This document shows positions 53,327 through 62,228 of a stretch of 64,000 nt of DNA, piece after piece. A program made the position numbers and the translations under genes. Source of the DNA: Arcanobacterium_A bovis (GTDB lineage: Bacteria > Actinomycetota > Actinomycetes > Actinomycetales > Actinomycetaceae). The stretch is taken from the NCBI RefSeq assembly GCF_042655305.1, contig NZ_JBHSLR010000009.1. One strand, given 5' to 3'. Position 1 is the stretch's first letter. Each line of letters starts with the position of its first letter. The notes beneath the pieces were generated by a model. The model was not told where the DNA came from and made no database searches. It was given only the letters and a program-made list of their open reading frames with translations.

Positions 53327-54609
53327 CGTAAGAAACCTTCATAGTGACGTTGTTGGAGTTGAGCGTCAATGTCTTTGACGGTCTGGAGTCCGACTCCAAC
53401 CAGAATAATAATCGACGTTCCACCGAAACCACCGGCCTGAATACCCATTTGGTTGAATACAATGTGCGGAATCAGCGCAATAATCGCCAAGTAGAGCGCG
53501 CCAACCCAGTTAATGCGGTTGATCACATAGCGCAAATAATCCGCCGTAGGCTGGCCCGCACGAATACCGGGAATGAAGCCTCCGTAACGCTTCATATTGT
53601 CAGCAACTTCTTCTGGATTGAAGGTAATCGAGGTGTAGAAGAAAGCGAAGAAGAGAATCAAGAGCGCATAAACAGCCATGTACCACGGCGACGTCCAGGT
53701 GAAATGCGCGTGTAGCCACTGCACCCAGGAGGAGTTCTGATCGCCGAACTGGGAAATCATCTGTGGCAAAGAGAGAATCGAGGACGCAAAGATCACTGGA
53801 ATAACGTTTGCCATGTTGATCTTGAGCGGAATGTAGGTAGACGTACCGCCGTAGGTGCGGCGTCCTACCACGCGCTTTGCGTACTGCACCGGGATGCGTC
53901 GTTGCGATTGTTCCACGAATACAACAACCACCGTGATGGCCAAGAACATGACGACGACGATCGCCACGTCCATCAAGCCACCGGCTGACTTCGATACAGT
54001 TGCGAGCATTGCTGGGAAGTTTGCAGCAATACCGGTGAAGATGAGCAGCGACATTCCATTGCCCACGCCACGCTCAGTGATGATTTCAGCGAGCCACATA
54101 ACAAGGCCGGTACCAGCGGTCATAGCCAAGATCGTCAGCAGCTTAACACCGATAGTGGCGTTTGGAATCGGCTGTACGTTACAGCCCACAAACAAGCCGG
54201 TGTTTGCCACTGAAACAATCACAGAGGACTGCAAAATGGCAAGGAAGATCGTGAGGTAGCGCGTATACTCGGTGAGCTTGGCGGTGCCCGACTGACCTTC
54301 TTTGTGGAGCTCTTCGAAGCGTGGGATTACTACCCGCATGAGCTGCACGATAATCGACGCCGTAATATAAGGCATGATTCCCAATGCAAACACGGAGAGG
54401 TGCAGCATGCCGCCACCTGCAAACATGTTCATCATGGTGAGCAGATCAGCCGATCCAGCCTGATCCAAACATGTTTTCACGTTCTCATACGAGATAAATG
54501 GTGCAGGTATATAGGTACCGAGGCGGTAAATCGCCATGATGAACATAGTCAACAGCAATTTGCGCCGCAGGTCTGGTGTACGGAACGCCGATCCAAGTGC
54601 TTTCAGCAA
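53323..54609 (-). CDS. secY: Preprotein translocase subunit SecY
   Basis: A 428-residue protein with ten membrane spans forming the Sec channel. The start LKALGSAFRTPDLRRKLLLT and the cytoplasmic motifs FVEQSQRRIPVQYAKRVVGR and KRYGGFIPGIRAGQPTADYL are typical. Overlaps adk. Normally rplO lies directly upstream; here a surface-protein gene and two hairpins intervene, so secY must have its own promoter in 54610-54900. Confidence 0.97.
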   Translation of the reverse strand: MLKALGSAFRTPDLRRKLLLTMFIMAIYRLGTYIPAPFISYENVKTCLDQAGSADLLTMMNMFAGGGMLHLSVFALGIMPYITASIIVQLMRVVIPRFEELHKEGQSGTAKLTEYTRYLTIFLAILQSSVIVSVANTGLFVGCNVQPIPNATIGVKLLTILAMTAGTGLVMWLAEIITERGVGNGMSLLIFTGIAANFPAMLATVSKSAGGLMDVAIVVVMFLAITVVVVFVEQSQRRIPVQYAKRVVGRRTYGGTSTYIPLKINMANVIPVIFASSILSLPQMISQFGDQNSSWVQWLHAHFTWTSPWYMAVYALLILFFAFFYTSITFNPEEVADNMKRYGGFIPGIRAGQPTADYLRYVINRINWVGALYLAIIALIPHIVFNQMGIQAGGFGGTSIIILVGVGLQTVKDIDAQLQQRHYEGFLR

Positions 54610-54907
54610 GAGATTTCCTCTCGGTCAGGCCAATTACTGGCATATTCGGTTTTGTGAGCCGAATGTCGGTGCGTGAGCATATACGCCAAATAAACATTAT
54701 ACCTGTAATTGAGCAATTCTTTATACGCAATTTTGAGAGACTTACAACGCGTTTGGAGGTATTTTTAGCTAAAATCGGTCATTTGCGACTCAAAAATAGG
54801 GCGCTTTAAGTTTTTTACATGACCTAGGGCTTATAAGTGGCACGTTTTTCGAATGAGTTTGGTGTTGCATTTTGAGAGTTTGGACTGCTCGGTAGTGGCT
54901 GGATAGC

Positions 54908-54949
54908 ACTGTGGGATTGGAGGCCGTTTTTCGGCTCCAATCCCACAGT
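54908..54949 (+). terminator. Strong hairpin upstream of secY
   Basis: Perfect 15-base arms 54908-54922 and 54935-54949. On the plus strand TTGTGTTTTGG follows, so as a terminator it would act rightward; on the minus strand there is no U-tract. It may insulate secY. Confidence 0.55.
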
Positions 54950-55010
54950 TTGTGTTTTGGGTGTTTAATGTGTGTTTGTCGATTACTCACCCAAGTTACG
55001 TCCCCTTGCC

Positions 55011-55070
55011 CCTGGTAGCCACGCACGTTAGCACGGTTTCAGTGCCCGCGCATTATACGTGGCTACCAGG
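55011..55070 (-). terminator. Hairpin after the MucBP/TSP3 surface protein gene
   Basis: Perfect 13-base arms CCTGGTAGCCACG (55011-55023) and CGTGGCTACCAGG (55058-55070) with a structured 34-base loop, 18 bases after the gene stop. The tail GGGGCAAGG has no U-tract. Confidence 0.55.
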
Positions 55071-55088
55071 AGATCATAGGGAGCTTGT

Positions 55089-57720
55089 TTAGGCGTTCTT
55101 GCGGCGAGCTACTAGCACGCTCGCACCGGCAAGGCTAGCCATCATGGCAAGAATGCCCAGGCTGAGGCTGGCAGAACCAGTCTTAGCAAGACCACCAGCA
55201 CCACCGGCACTAGCATCGCCGAGTGCGATCGAGTCAGCAATCACTTCCAACTGACCTTGCTGCTGGACAAGATAACCACCAGCATCAACAGCCATCACAT
55301 GATGCACACCAAGCTCAGCCGACGCTGGCACAGTAAAGGTAACTGTTGCCATTCCCTTTGCATCAACCGTCACGTTCTGAACCAGTCCAATAACGGAGGA
55401 GTGTAGTTCAAGCGATACCACTTCCCCAGCCTTGAAACCAGACAACGAAGCAGTCACCTGCTCACCACGATGAACACGGCTCTTATCAAGCCTCAACAGG
55501 TACGGGAAGGACCGTGAATCAAGCGGATCAGTACCCTCCGTAATCTCATCACCATCAGAAACCCCGTCACCATCAGTATCAGCCTTGTTTGGGTCAGTAC
55601 CATGCGTAATCTCATCACCATCAGAAACCCCGTCACCGTCAGTGTCAGGCTTCAATGGATCAGTACCCTTAGCGATCTCATCACCATCGTTCAGGCCATC
55701 ACCATCAGTATCAGGCTTCAATGGATNNNNNNNNNNGCTTCAATGGATCGGTACCCTTAGCGATCTCATCACCATCAGAAACCCCGTCACCATCAGTGTC
55801 AGGCTTCAATGGATCAGTACCCTTAGCAATCTCATCACCATCATTGACACCGTCACCATCAGTGTCAGGCTTGAGCGGATCAGTACCCTTAGCAATCTCA
55901 TCACCATCAGAAACCCCGTCACCATCAGTGTCAGGATTCTTCGGATCAGTGCGATACTTATTGACCTCATCACCATCGTTCAGGCCATCACCATCAGTAT
56001 CAGGCTTCAATGGATCAGTACCCTTAGCGATCTCATCACCATCGTTCAGGCCATCACCATCAGTATCAGGCTTCAATGGATCAGTACCCTTAGCAATCTC
56101 ATCACCATCATTGACACCGTCACCATCAGTGTCAGCCTTGTTCGGATCAGTACCCTTAGCAATCTCATCAAGATCAGACACACCGTCACCATCAGAATCG
56201 AGCAGGTTATACACGTAGTACACCTCAGTCATACCCGAATCAGGGAACGCTACAGTACCAGCAGCAGTACGAATACTTGCCTGTGGCTGGCCGATAGCTG
56301 TAGCAGCCTTCACCGCATCAGTCTCAACCTTGTAACCATTGATAGTCTTCGGGGCAACAGCCTGATCAGGAGAAGCCAGACCAGTGGCTGGATCAGGACT
56401 TGATGCCGGGTAACCATAGTAGGTGTCTGTCGTGTTAAGAGCCTGCCCGGTGTTATCTACATAGTGAACCTTGACAGCAGTTTGGTTAGTCACCTGAACA
56501 CTGATCGGAGTATCCGAGATCGTGCCCGTTCCACTGTAGTCGCTACCTAGGTTGTGAAAAGTTTCGACAGTAGCGGATTCTTTCAATGCCGGATCAGAAA
56601 AGTTTACGCTATACGCATTTCCAATCTTTGGAGAAATCAAGTCCAGCTGCTTGGCCAGAGCGAACGCGTCCGTCGTGTTCTGGTTAGGTGAGGTAATGGT
56701 ATCACCATCGGCCGGGCTTAGAACCGTATTGCCTTGAAGTGGACCATAGTTAGTCACATGCGTCCACGAACCATCGGTATTTTTGACCACACCGTACTCG
56801 CCTGGCTTCAGAAAAACTTGCGCATCGGCAAACGTCATGTCTGGAGGAATCGTAACAAGTTTGCCGCCCGTGCTACCACCCATATTGATGTCAAGTCCAC
56901 CCGTGATTGTATTGGACGAGTCGAAGGTAGCAAACGTATTAGGCACCATCGGATTGCCTTCAGTCACTGAAAGGATTTGACTTCCCGGGTTAGCAGTATA
57001 CCGTTGCATAACCACGACGTCTTGATTCGGATTCGTCACTGGTGTACCGTTCACTGCTGCTTCCAGTGCCCCAAATGACCACAGATAGTTGTCGATGGAA
57101 ACGCCATTCGCACCAGTATAAGGCGTACCAGCTACGTAGTTGGATCGGTCAATTGACGGGGCGGAACCTGTGGAATAAGCAATCTTGTAGTTCGACGTGC
57201 CGATACTCAAGGTTGCTACACCAGTGCTGGAAAAGTCCGTATATTGCGCGCCTGAAATTTCAGCAGTGAACTTAAGAACTCCGCCGCCACCAATGTTGGT
57301 CTTGGTCAAGAATAGGCACGTTCCCGATACTGCGGCGGTGAAAATCGGATTCGTGGCAGGAATATTCGGCGAAACTTCACTAAAGAACGGGCCAAAGGCG
57401 GCCGCATCATCAGTCAAACAGGCCTTGACCGTATCGCCGGCCGCAATTTGACCATAGTCAGTAATATTCACCGATAGCGTGTACTTGAGTGGATTCCAGT
57501 TACTAACTGGTGTTGTTTCATTATAAGTGACAGAGCCATCCGATGACGTCACTTTGTCAATCGTAGCAGTGCCTTTTGCGTCGTTGATAAGATCGTAGGT
57601 CGCGGCTGCGCTCGCCACTGGGGAAATAGAGAACAGACCCGCAAAAACAACAGCAGTAGCATATGCACCTGCTAAAAGCTTTTTACGAAGCCACCCTCCC
57701 CGCACTTTTCGTGTATTCAT
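55089..57720 (-). CDS. Cell-wall surface protein with MucBP-like domain, thrombospondin type 3 repeats and LAKTG anchor (contains an assembly gap)
   Basis: One gene interrupted by ten undetermined bases at 55727-55736; the two parts are out of frame only because the gap length is arbitrary. It begins MNTRKVRGGWLRKKLLAGAY at 57720 (GGAGG four to five bases upstream) with a signal peptide cut near PVASAA. Residues about 40-410 are an unassigned beta-rich adhesin-like region; about 412-502 resemble a MucBP domain (AVKVHYVDNTGQAL to EVYYVYN). At least ten 22-residue calcium-binding repeats (DTDGDGVNDGDEIAKGTDP) follow, then a bacterial Ig-like part, LAKTGS, a hydrophobic span and RRKNA. It lies between rplO and secY, where no gene is expected. 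Confidence 0.85.
55517..56206 (-). repeat. 66-bp tandem repeats (thrombospondin type 3, 22 residues each)
   Basis: About ten copies of a 66-bp unit, seven right of the gap and three left, encode acidic DxDGDGxxDxDE loops that bind calcium. Some units are nearly identical at the DNA level. This is the reason for the assembly gap, so copy number is uncertain. Confidence 0.92.
55727..55736. other. Assembly gap (ten N)
   Basis: Ten undetermined bases inside the 66-bp repeats. The length is a placeholder, so the true number of repeats and the reading frame across the gap are unknown. Confidence 0.98.
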
Positions 57721-57864
57721 ACACCCTCCAAATAGGAAAAGAAGAATCAATTCCAAATAAATATAACGATTGGAATCATAGATAAATCTAACCAGTAATT
57801 GAACATTTAGCTACTTATTTTATATGGCATCCCACATAGCAATATCGCCACAAAATACAAAAAA

Positions 57865-57892
57865 TGTGGCTCCCACATTTGTGGGAGCCACA
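57865..57892 (-). terminator. Rho-independent terminator after rplO
   Basis: Perfect 12-base arms (57865-57876 and 57881-57892) with a four-base loop; on the minus strand TTTTTGTATTTTG follows. It closes the spc operon right after rplO, before the inserted surface-protein gene. Confidence 0.93.
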
Positions 57893-57909
57893 CTTAACGC
57901 TTTGAAACC

Positions 57910-58386
57910 TTATGCTTCGCGCTTCTCTAGAGAACCACCAGCAGCTTCGATCTTCTCCTTTGCAGAAGCAGACCACGCATCAGCAGTTACCGAAACCTTC
58001 ACAGAGATTTCACCGGTGCCGAGGATCTTCACAAGGTGCTTCGGGCGCACAGCACCCTTAGCTACGAGATCTTCAACAGTAACAGTGCCGCCCTGAGGGA
58101 ACAGCTCTGCCAACTTGTCCAAGTTAACTACCTGGTACTCAACACGAGCAGGGTTCTTGAATCCACGCAGCTTTGGAAGGCGCATGTGCATTGGCATCTG
58201 TCCACCTTCGAAACCTGCAGGCACCTGGTAGCGAGCCTTCGTACCCTTGGTACCACGGCCAGCGGTCTTACCCTTGGAGCCCTCACCACGACCAACACGA
58301 GTACGAGCTTTCTTAGCTCCTGGTGCTGGACGAAGATCGTGAATCTTGAGAATATCGACGGATTCGGTCGTCTTCTTTTCTGACAT
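57910..58386 (-). CDS. rplO: 50S ribosomal protein L15
   Basis: 158 residues. KIHDLRPAPGAKKARTRVGR, GEGSKGKTAGRGTKGTKARY and FEGGQMPMHMRLPKLRGFKN are L15 hallmarks. Its start overlaps the rpmD stop by one base (TGATG). It is the last spc gene before a terminator, whereas secY would normally follow. Confidence 0.98.
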   Translation of the reverse strand: MSEKKTTESVDILKIHDLRPAPGAKKARTRVGRGEGSKGKTAGRGTKGTKARYQVPAGFEGGQMPMHMRLPKLRGFKNPARVEYQVVNLDKLAELFPQGGTVTVEDLVAKGAVRPKHLVKILGTGEISVKVSVTADAWSASAKEKIEAAGGSLEKREA

Positions 58387-58565
58387 CAGTCAACCTCCTC
58401 CACGGTAACAAGGTGTGCCACCGTACGAATCATTCCGCGCACAATCGGAGTATCCTCACGCACTACGGACTGATGAATCTTACGCAGACCGAGGGAACGC
58501 ATGGTGTCCTTCTGGTTCTGCTTGGCGCCAACAAGGCCCTTCTTTTGCGTAATCTTCAGCATCAT
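58386..58565 (-). CDS. rpmD: 50S ribosomal protein L30
   Basis: 59 residues: MLKITQKKGLVGAKQNQKDT, then MRSLGLRKIHQSVVREDTP and a C-terminal IRTVAHLVTVEEVD. Starts at either of two adjacent ATGs (58565, 58562) overlapping the rpsE stop. Confidence 0.96.
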   Translation of the reverse strand: MMLKITQKKGLVGAKQNQKDTMRSLGLRKIHQSVVREDTPIVRGMIRTVAHLVTVEEVD

Positions 58566-59269
58566 GCACCAACTCCTGCGGCAGCTGCCTCATTCTCTGC
58601 CTGCTGGGCAGCGATTTCAGCATCTTCGCGTTCCTTGGCTTCGTGCTCAGCGCGGGCGCGGAGCATCGATGCTGGAGCAACACGGTCAAGTGGGAGTCCA
58701 CGGCGAGCAGCCACAGCCTCAGGCTGTTCGAGCTGCTTGAGCGCAGCAACTGCACCACGAACGATGTTGATCGCATTGGAAGAACCGAGCGACTTGCTCA
58801 GCACATCGTGAATGCCAGCGCACTCCATGAGAGCACGCACAGGACCACCAGCAATAACACCGGTACCAGCGGAAGCTGGGCGGAGCAAAACTACGCCAGC
58901 AGCATCCTCACCCTGAACGAGGTGTGGAATCGTTGTGCCAATACGTGGAACCTTGAAGAAATTCTTCTTAGCATCCTCAGTGCCCTTAGCAATTGCTGCG
59001 GGAACTTCCTTTGCCTTGCCGTAGCCAACACCAACGGTGCCATTGCCATCGCCAACCACTACAAGAGCGGTAAACGACATGCGGCGTCCACCTTTAACGG
59101 TCTTAGCAACACGGTTGATTGTAACGACGCGCTCGATGTAAGCGTTCTTCTCCTCGGCGCGACGATCGGTGCGACGGTCGCCACGGCGACCATCACGGCG
59201 GTCATTGCGCTCGTTGCGCTCTCCGCCATTTTCCGAGCCCTTGGCTCGTCCTCGCTGCTCTGCAGCCAT
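58562..59269 (-). CDS. rpsE: 30S ribosomal protein S5
   Basis: 235 residues. The core (ERVVTINRVAKTVKGGRRMS; VVVGDGNGTVGVGYGKAKEV; PASAGTGVIAGGPVRALMEC) is flanked by a 45-residue Arg/Asp/Gly-rich N-terminal extension and an Ala/Glu-rich C-terminal tail. S5 takes part in decoding accuracy and mRNA unwinding. Confidence 0.97.
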   Translation of the reverse strand: MAAEQRGRAKGSENGGERNERNDRRDGRRGDRRTDRRAEEKNAYIERVVTINRVAKTVKGGRRMSFTALVVVGDGNGTVGVGYGKAKEVPAAIAKGTEDAKKNFFKVPRIGTTIPHLVQGEDAAGVVLLRPASAGTGVIAGGPVRALMECAGIHDVLSKSLGSSNAINIVRGAVAALKQLEQPEAVAARRGLPLDRVAPASMLRARAEHEAKEREDAEIAAQQAENEAAAAGVGA

Positions 59270-59294
59270 CAGAATATCCTCTCGTTTTGCCTTA

Positions 59295-59666
59295 TTACAG
59301 GGTCAGTCCGGCATCGCGTGCGCCGTCTGCTACTGCAGCAACGCGACCGTGGTACTTGTTACCGCCACGATCGAAGACCACAGCGGAAACGCCAGCTTCA
59401 ATCGCGCGCTTTGCAACAAGCTCGCCAACTTCGCGTGCCTTGTCTACCTTGTTAGCTTCCTTCGCACGAAGTGAAGCTTCCAAAGACGAAGCGGACGCGA
59501 TGGTCTTGCCTACGGTGTCGTCGATAACCTGTGCAACCATGTGACGGTTGGAGCGGGTAACGACGAGACGTGGACGCTCTGCGGTACCAGAAATGCGCTT
59601 GCGAAGGCGTGCATGACGACGTGCGCGAGCAACAAACTTGCCCTTGCCTTTGATTGATACTGCCAT
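59295..59666 (-). CDS. rplR: 50S ribosomal protein L18
   Basis: 123 residues from the ATG at 59666 (a GTG one codon earlier is possible). RHARLRKRISGTAERPRLVV, SNRHMVAQVIDD and FDRGGNKYHGRVAAVADGAR are typical. It binds 5S rRNA. The start overlaps the rplF stop. Confidence 0.97.
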   Translation of the reverse strand: MAVSIKGKGKFVARARRHARLRKRISGTAERPRLVVTRSNRHMVAQVIDDTVGKTIASASSLEASLRAKEANKVDKAREVGELVAKRAIEAGVSAVVFDRGGNKYHGRVAAVADGARDAGLTL

Positions 59667-60202
59667 CACTTACCAGCCTTTCCAGCCTTGCGGCGGATAA
59701 CTTCGTCAGCGTACTTAACGCCCTTACCCTTGTAAGGTTCAGGCTTACGAAGCTTACGAATACGCGCAGCCATTTCACCGACCTGCTGCTTGGAGATACC
59801 GCTCACTGCGAACTTGGTTGGGCCCTCCACTTCGAAAGTGATACCTTCCGGAGCCTCAACGAAAATCGTGTGCGAGTAACCGAGGGAAAATTCGAGATCC
59901 TTACCCTTTGCCACTACGCGGTAACCTGTACCAACAATCTCCATCGCCTTCTTGTAACCTTCGGTTACGCCGATGATGTTGTTGTTGATGAGAGTGCGAG
60001 TTAGACCGTGAAGCGAACGCGATACACGCTCGTCGTTCGGACGGGTAACTACAACTTGGTTATCCTCAAGAGCTACTTCGATCGGAGCAGGAACAGCCTG
60101 GGACAGTTCGCCCTTTGGTCCCTTAACGGTTACAACACCGTTATCGATCTTCACTTCTACGCCGCTAGGAATAGCGATAGGGAGCTTACCAATACGAGAC
60201 AT
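59666..60202 (-). CDS. rplF: 50S ribosomal protein L6
   Basis: 178 residues with two repeated domains; MSRIGKLPIAIPSGVEVKID, VTVKGPKGELSQAVP and RKPEPYKGKGVKYADEVIRR are L6 signatures. It lies near the sarcin-ricin loop and the L7/L12 base. Confidence 0.98.
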   Translation of the reverse strand: MSRIGKLPIAIPSGVEVKIDNGVVTVKGPKGELSQAVPAPIEVALEDNQVVVTRPNDERVSRSLHGLTRTLINNNIIGVTEGYKKAMEIVGTGYRVVAKGKDLEFSLGYSHTIFVEAPEGITFEVEGPTKFAVSGISKQQVGEMAARIRKLRKPEPYKGKGVKYADEVIRRKAGKAGK

Positions 60203-60219
60203 TGTATAACTCCTTTCGC

Positions 60220-60618
60220 TTACCAGACGTAGGCGAGGACTTCCCCACCTACACCCTTGTCCTTAGCCTCACGGTCAGTGAGGAGACCTGAAGATGTAGA
60301 CAGAATTGCTACACCCAAGCCGCCGAGCACCTGAGGGAGGTTTGTTGACTTCGCGTAAACGCGAAGACCTGGCTTCGAAATACGGCGCAGACCAGCAAGC
60401 GAACGCTCGCGGTTTGGACCGAACTTCAAGTTGAGGATGAGGGTCTTTCCAACCTTGGCATCTTCAACTTCGTAATTTGCGATGTAACCCTCACGCTGGA
60501 GGATATCGGCGATATTCGCCTTCATCTTCGAGTACGGCATAGATACCGACTCGTGGAATGCCGAGTTAGCATTCCGCAGACGCGTTAACATGTCTGCAAT
60601 TGGGTCTGTCATAGACAT
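60220..60618 (-). CDS. rpsH: 30S ribosomal protein S8
   Basis: 132 residues: MSMTDPIADMLTRLRNANSA, MPYSKMKANIADILQREGYI and SSGLLTDREAKDKGVGGEVL. S8 binds helix 21 of 16S rRNA and represses spc translation in E. coli; whether it does so here is unknown. Confidence 0.98.
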   Translation of the reverse strand: MSMTDPIADMLTRLRNANSAFHESVSMPYSKMKANIADILQREGYIANYEVEDAKVGKTLILNLKFGPNRERSLAGLRRISKPGLRVYAKSTNLPQVLGGLGVAILSTSSGLLTDREAKDKGVGGEVLAYVW

Positions 60619-60672
60619 CGGGCAAAGCCCTTTCTCGTCGTGGTTTCCTTTTCAGACCTACGACGTAGATTC

Positions 60673-60858
60673 TTACCAGCTGGACTTCTTGACGCCTGGG
60701 AGTTCGCCTCGCAGGGCCATCTCACGCAAGCAAACACGGCATAGACCGAACTTGCGGTACACCGAATGAGGGCGTCCACAACGCTGGCAGCGCGTGTATG
60801 CGCGAACAGCGAACTTCGGCTTGCGAGCAGCTTTAACTTTGAGTGCGGTTTTTGCCAT
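60673..60858 (-). CDS. rpsN: 30S ribosomal protein S14, zinc-binding type Z
   Basis: 61 residues with the four Cys zinc site CQRCGRPHSVYRKFGLCRVC, the short C+ form found in most Gram-positives. Three bases after rplE. Confidence 0.98.
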   Translation of the reverse strand: MAKTALKVKAARKPKFAVRAYTRCQRCGRPHSVYRKFGLCRVCLREMALRGELPGVKKSSW

Positions 60859-60860
60859 CG

Positions 60861-61427
60861 TCAGTCCTCCTTGAATGGGAAACCAAGGTGACGTAGCAAA
60901 GCACGTCCCTCGTCGTCGTTCTTAGCGGTCGTGACGACGGTGATATCCATGCCACGAACGCGGTCGATCTTGTCCTGATCGATCTCATGGAACACAGACT
61001 GCTCGGTAAGACCGAACGTGTAGTTGCCATGACCATCGAACTGCTGTGCCGAGAGTCCGCGGAAATCGCGAATACGTGGCAAAGCGGTGGAAAGCAAACG
61101 ATCGAGGAATTCCCACATGCGATCGCCGCGAAGCGTCACGTGTGCACCAATTGGCATGCCTTCGCGCAGCTTGAACTGTGCGATAGACTTGCGAGCCTTG
61201 GTCACCTGAGGCTTCTGACCGGTGATAACGGTGAGGTCAGCAATAGCGCCGTCGATGACCTTTGAGTCACGAGCAGCTTCGCCAACACCCATGTTAACGA
61301 CGATCTTAACCAGACCAGCGGTCTCGTTAACGTTTGCGTAATTGAACTCGTCCTGAAGCTTCGCGATGATTTCTTCGCGATACTTCGCCTTAAGACGTGG
61401 TAGGACCTTATCGGTTGCGGTGCTCAC
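60861..61427 (-). CDS. rplE: 50S ribosomal protein L5
   Basis: 188 residues: LKAKYREEIIAKLQDEFNYA, KIVVNMGVGEAARDSKVIDG, KPQVTKARKSIAQFKLREGM and DITVVTTAKNDDEGRALLRH. It binds 5S rRNA and the P-site tRNA elbow. The start overlaps rplX by four bases. Confidence 0.98.
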   Translation of the reverse strand: MSTATDKVLPRLKAKYREEIIAKLQDEFNYANVNETAGLVKIVVNMGVGEAARDSKVIDGAIADLTVITGQKPQVTKARKSIAQFKLREGMPIGAHVTLRGDRMWEFLDRLLSTALPRIRDFRGLSAQQFDGHGNYTFGLTEQSVFHEIDQDKIDRVRGMDITVVTTAKNDDEGRALLRHLGFPFKED

Positions 61428-61768
61428 AGCTCGATCTCCTCTCCCGCGCGACGACCAATACGCTCACGCATGATCTTCTTGCGGCCATTGCGCTCTACTT
61501 CGACCTCACGGTAGCCAACGCGAACTGGCTTCTTGTCTGGGCCGAGGAGGGCAACGTTAGAAATATGAATCGGAGCTTCTACAGTTTCCTTGCCACCGGT
61601 AGCTGCGCCACGATCAGTGCGGCCAACCTTGGTGTGCTTGGTAACCATCTGAGCATGCTCAACGATCACGCGATTCTTCTCAAGGTCAACCTTGAGAACG
61701 CGACCGGTCTGTCCCTTGCTCCGACCTGCGATAACCTTTACGAGGTCACCCTTCTTGATCTTCGCCAT
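61424..61768 (-). CDS. rplX: 50S ribosomal protein L24
   Basis: 114 residues with an N-terminal KOW motif (KIKKGDLVKVIAGRSKGQTG) and KHTKVGRTDRGAATGG. It starts assembly of the large subunit. The start overlaps the rplN stop by one base (TGATG). Confidence 0.97.
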   Translation of the reverse strand: MAKIKKGDLVKVIAGRSKGQTGRVLKVDLEKNRVIVEHAQMVTKHTKVGRTDRGAATGGKETVEAPIHISNVALLGPDKKPVRVGYREVEVERNGRKKIMRERIGRRAGEEIEL

Positions 61769-62136
61769 CAGATTACCTCCGGTGCCAATGAAACGATACG
61801 CATGAACTTCTTGTCGCGTAGCTCACGAGCTACGGGACCGAAGATACGCGTGCCGCGTGGTTCCGTGTCGTTCTTCAGAATAACGGCAGCGTTTTCACCG
61901 AAGCTGATGTACGAACCATCAGCGCGACGAGTTTCCTTCTTCGTGCGGACGACAACCGCCTTTACGACGTCGCCCTTCTTAACATTTCCGCCTGGAATAG
62001 CATCCTTGACGGTTGCGACGATAACGTCGCCAATTCCGGCGTAGCGCCGGCCGGATCCACCGAGAACACGGATGCAGAGGATTTCCTTTGCGCCTGTGTT
62101 ATCAGCAATCTTGAGCCGCGACTCCTGCTGGATCAT
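61768..62136 (-). CDS. rplN: 50S ribosomal protein L14
   Basis: 122 residues: MIQQESRLKIADNTGAKEIL, RVLGGSGRRYAGIGDVIVAT and GPVARELRDKKFMRIVSLAP, the standard L14. First gene of the spc operon, after a 92-base gap with a hairpin behind rpsQ. Confidence 0.98.
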   Translation of the reverse strand: MIQQESRLKIADNTGAKEILCIRVLGGSGRRYAGIGDVIVATVKDAIPGGNVKKGDVVKAVVVRTKKETRRADGSYISFGENAAVILKNDTEPRGTRIFGPVARELRDKKFMRIVSLAPEVI

Positions 62137-62199
62137 TTATTTTCTCCTGTCGTCGTGCCGGTTCTCGTTAAACGAGCCTTGCCGAACGGATGGTTTTAA

Positions 62200-62223
62200 T
62201 CGGCCGGCACAATTGCCGGCCGA
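62200..62223 (-). terminator. Hairpin between rpsQ and rplN
   Basis: Perfect 10-base arms TCGGCCGGCA (62200-62209) and TGCCGGCCGA (62214-62223), five bases after the rpsQ stop. The minus-strand tail TTAAAACC is not U-rich. It probably separates the S10 and spc units or attenuates. Confidence 0.65.
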
Positions 62224-62228
62224 CAAAA

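Larger units (their letters stand above)
54610..55088. other. Intergenic region upstream of secY
   Basis: About 480 bases with no supported gene. From right to left it holds the surface-protein terminator (55011-55070), a second hairpin (54908-54949) and an AT-rich part next to secY that should contain the secY-operon promoter. Confidence 0.65.

Noticed and set aside
55517..56206. Regular 66-bp repeats as a CRISPR array
   Set aside because: The repeats are contiguous, coding and without unique spacers; they encode thrombospondin type 3 loops.
55585..56403. Plus-strand open frames over the repeat region
   Set aside because: Shadow of the tandem repeats, crossing the N gap; composition is purely repeat-derived.
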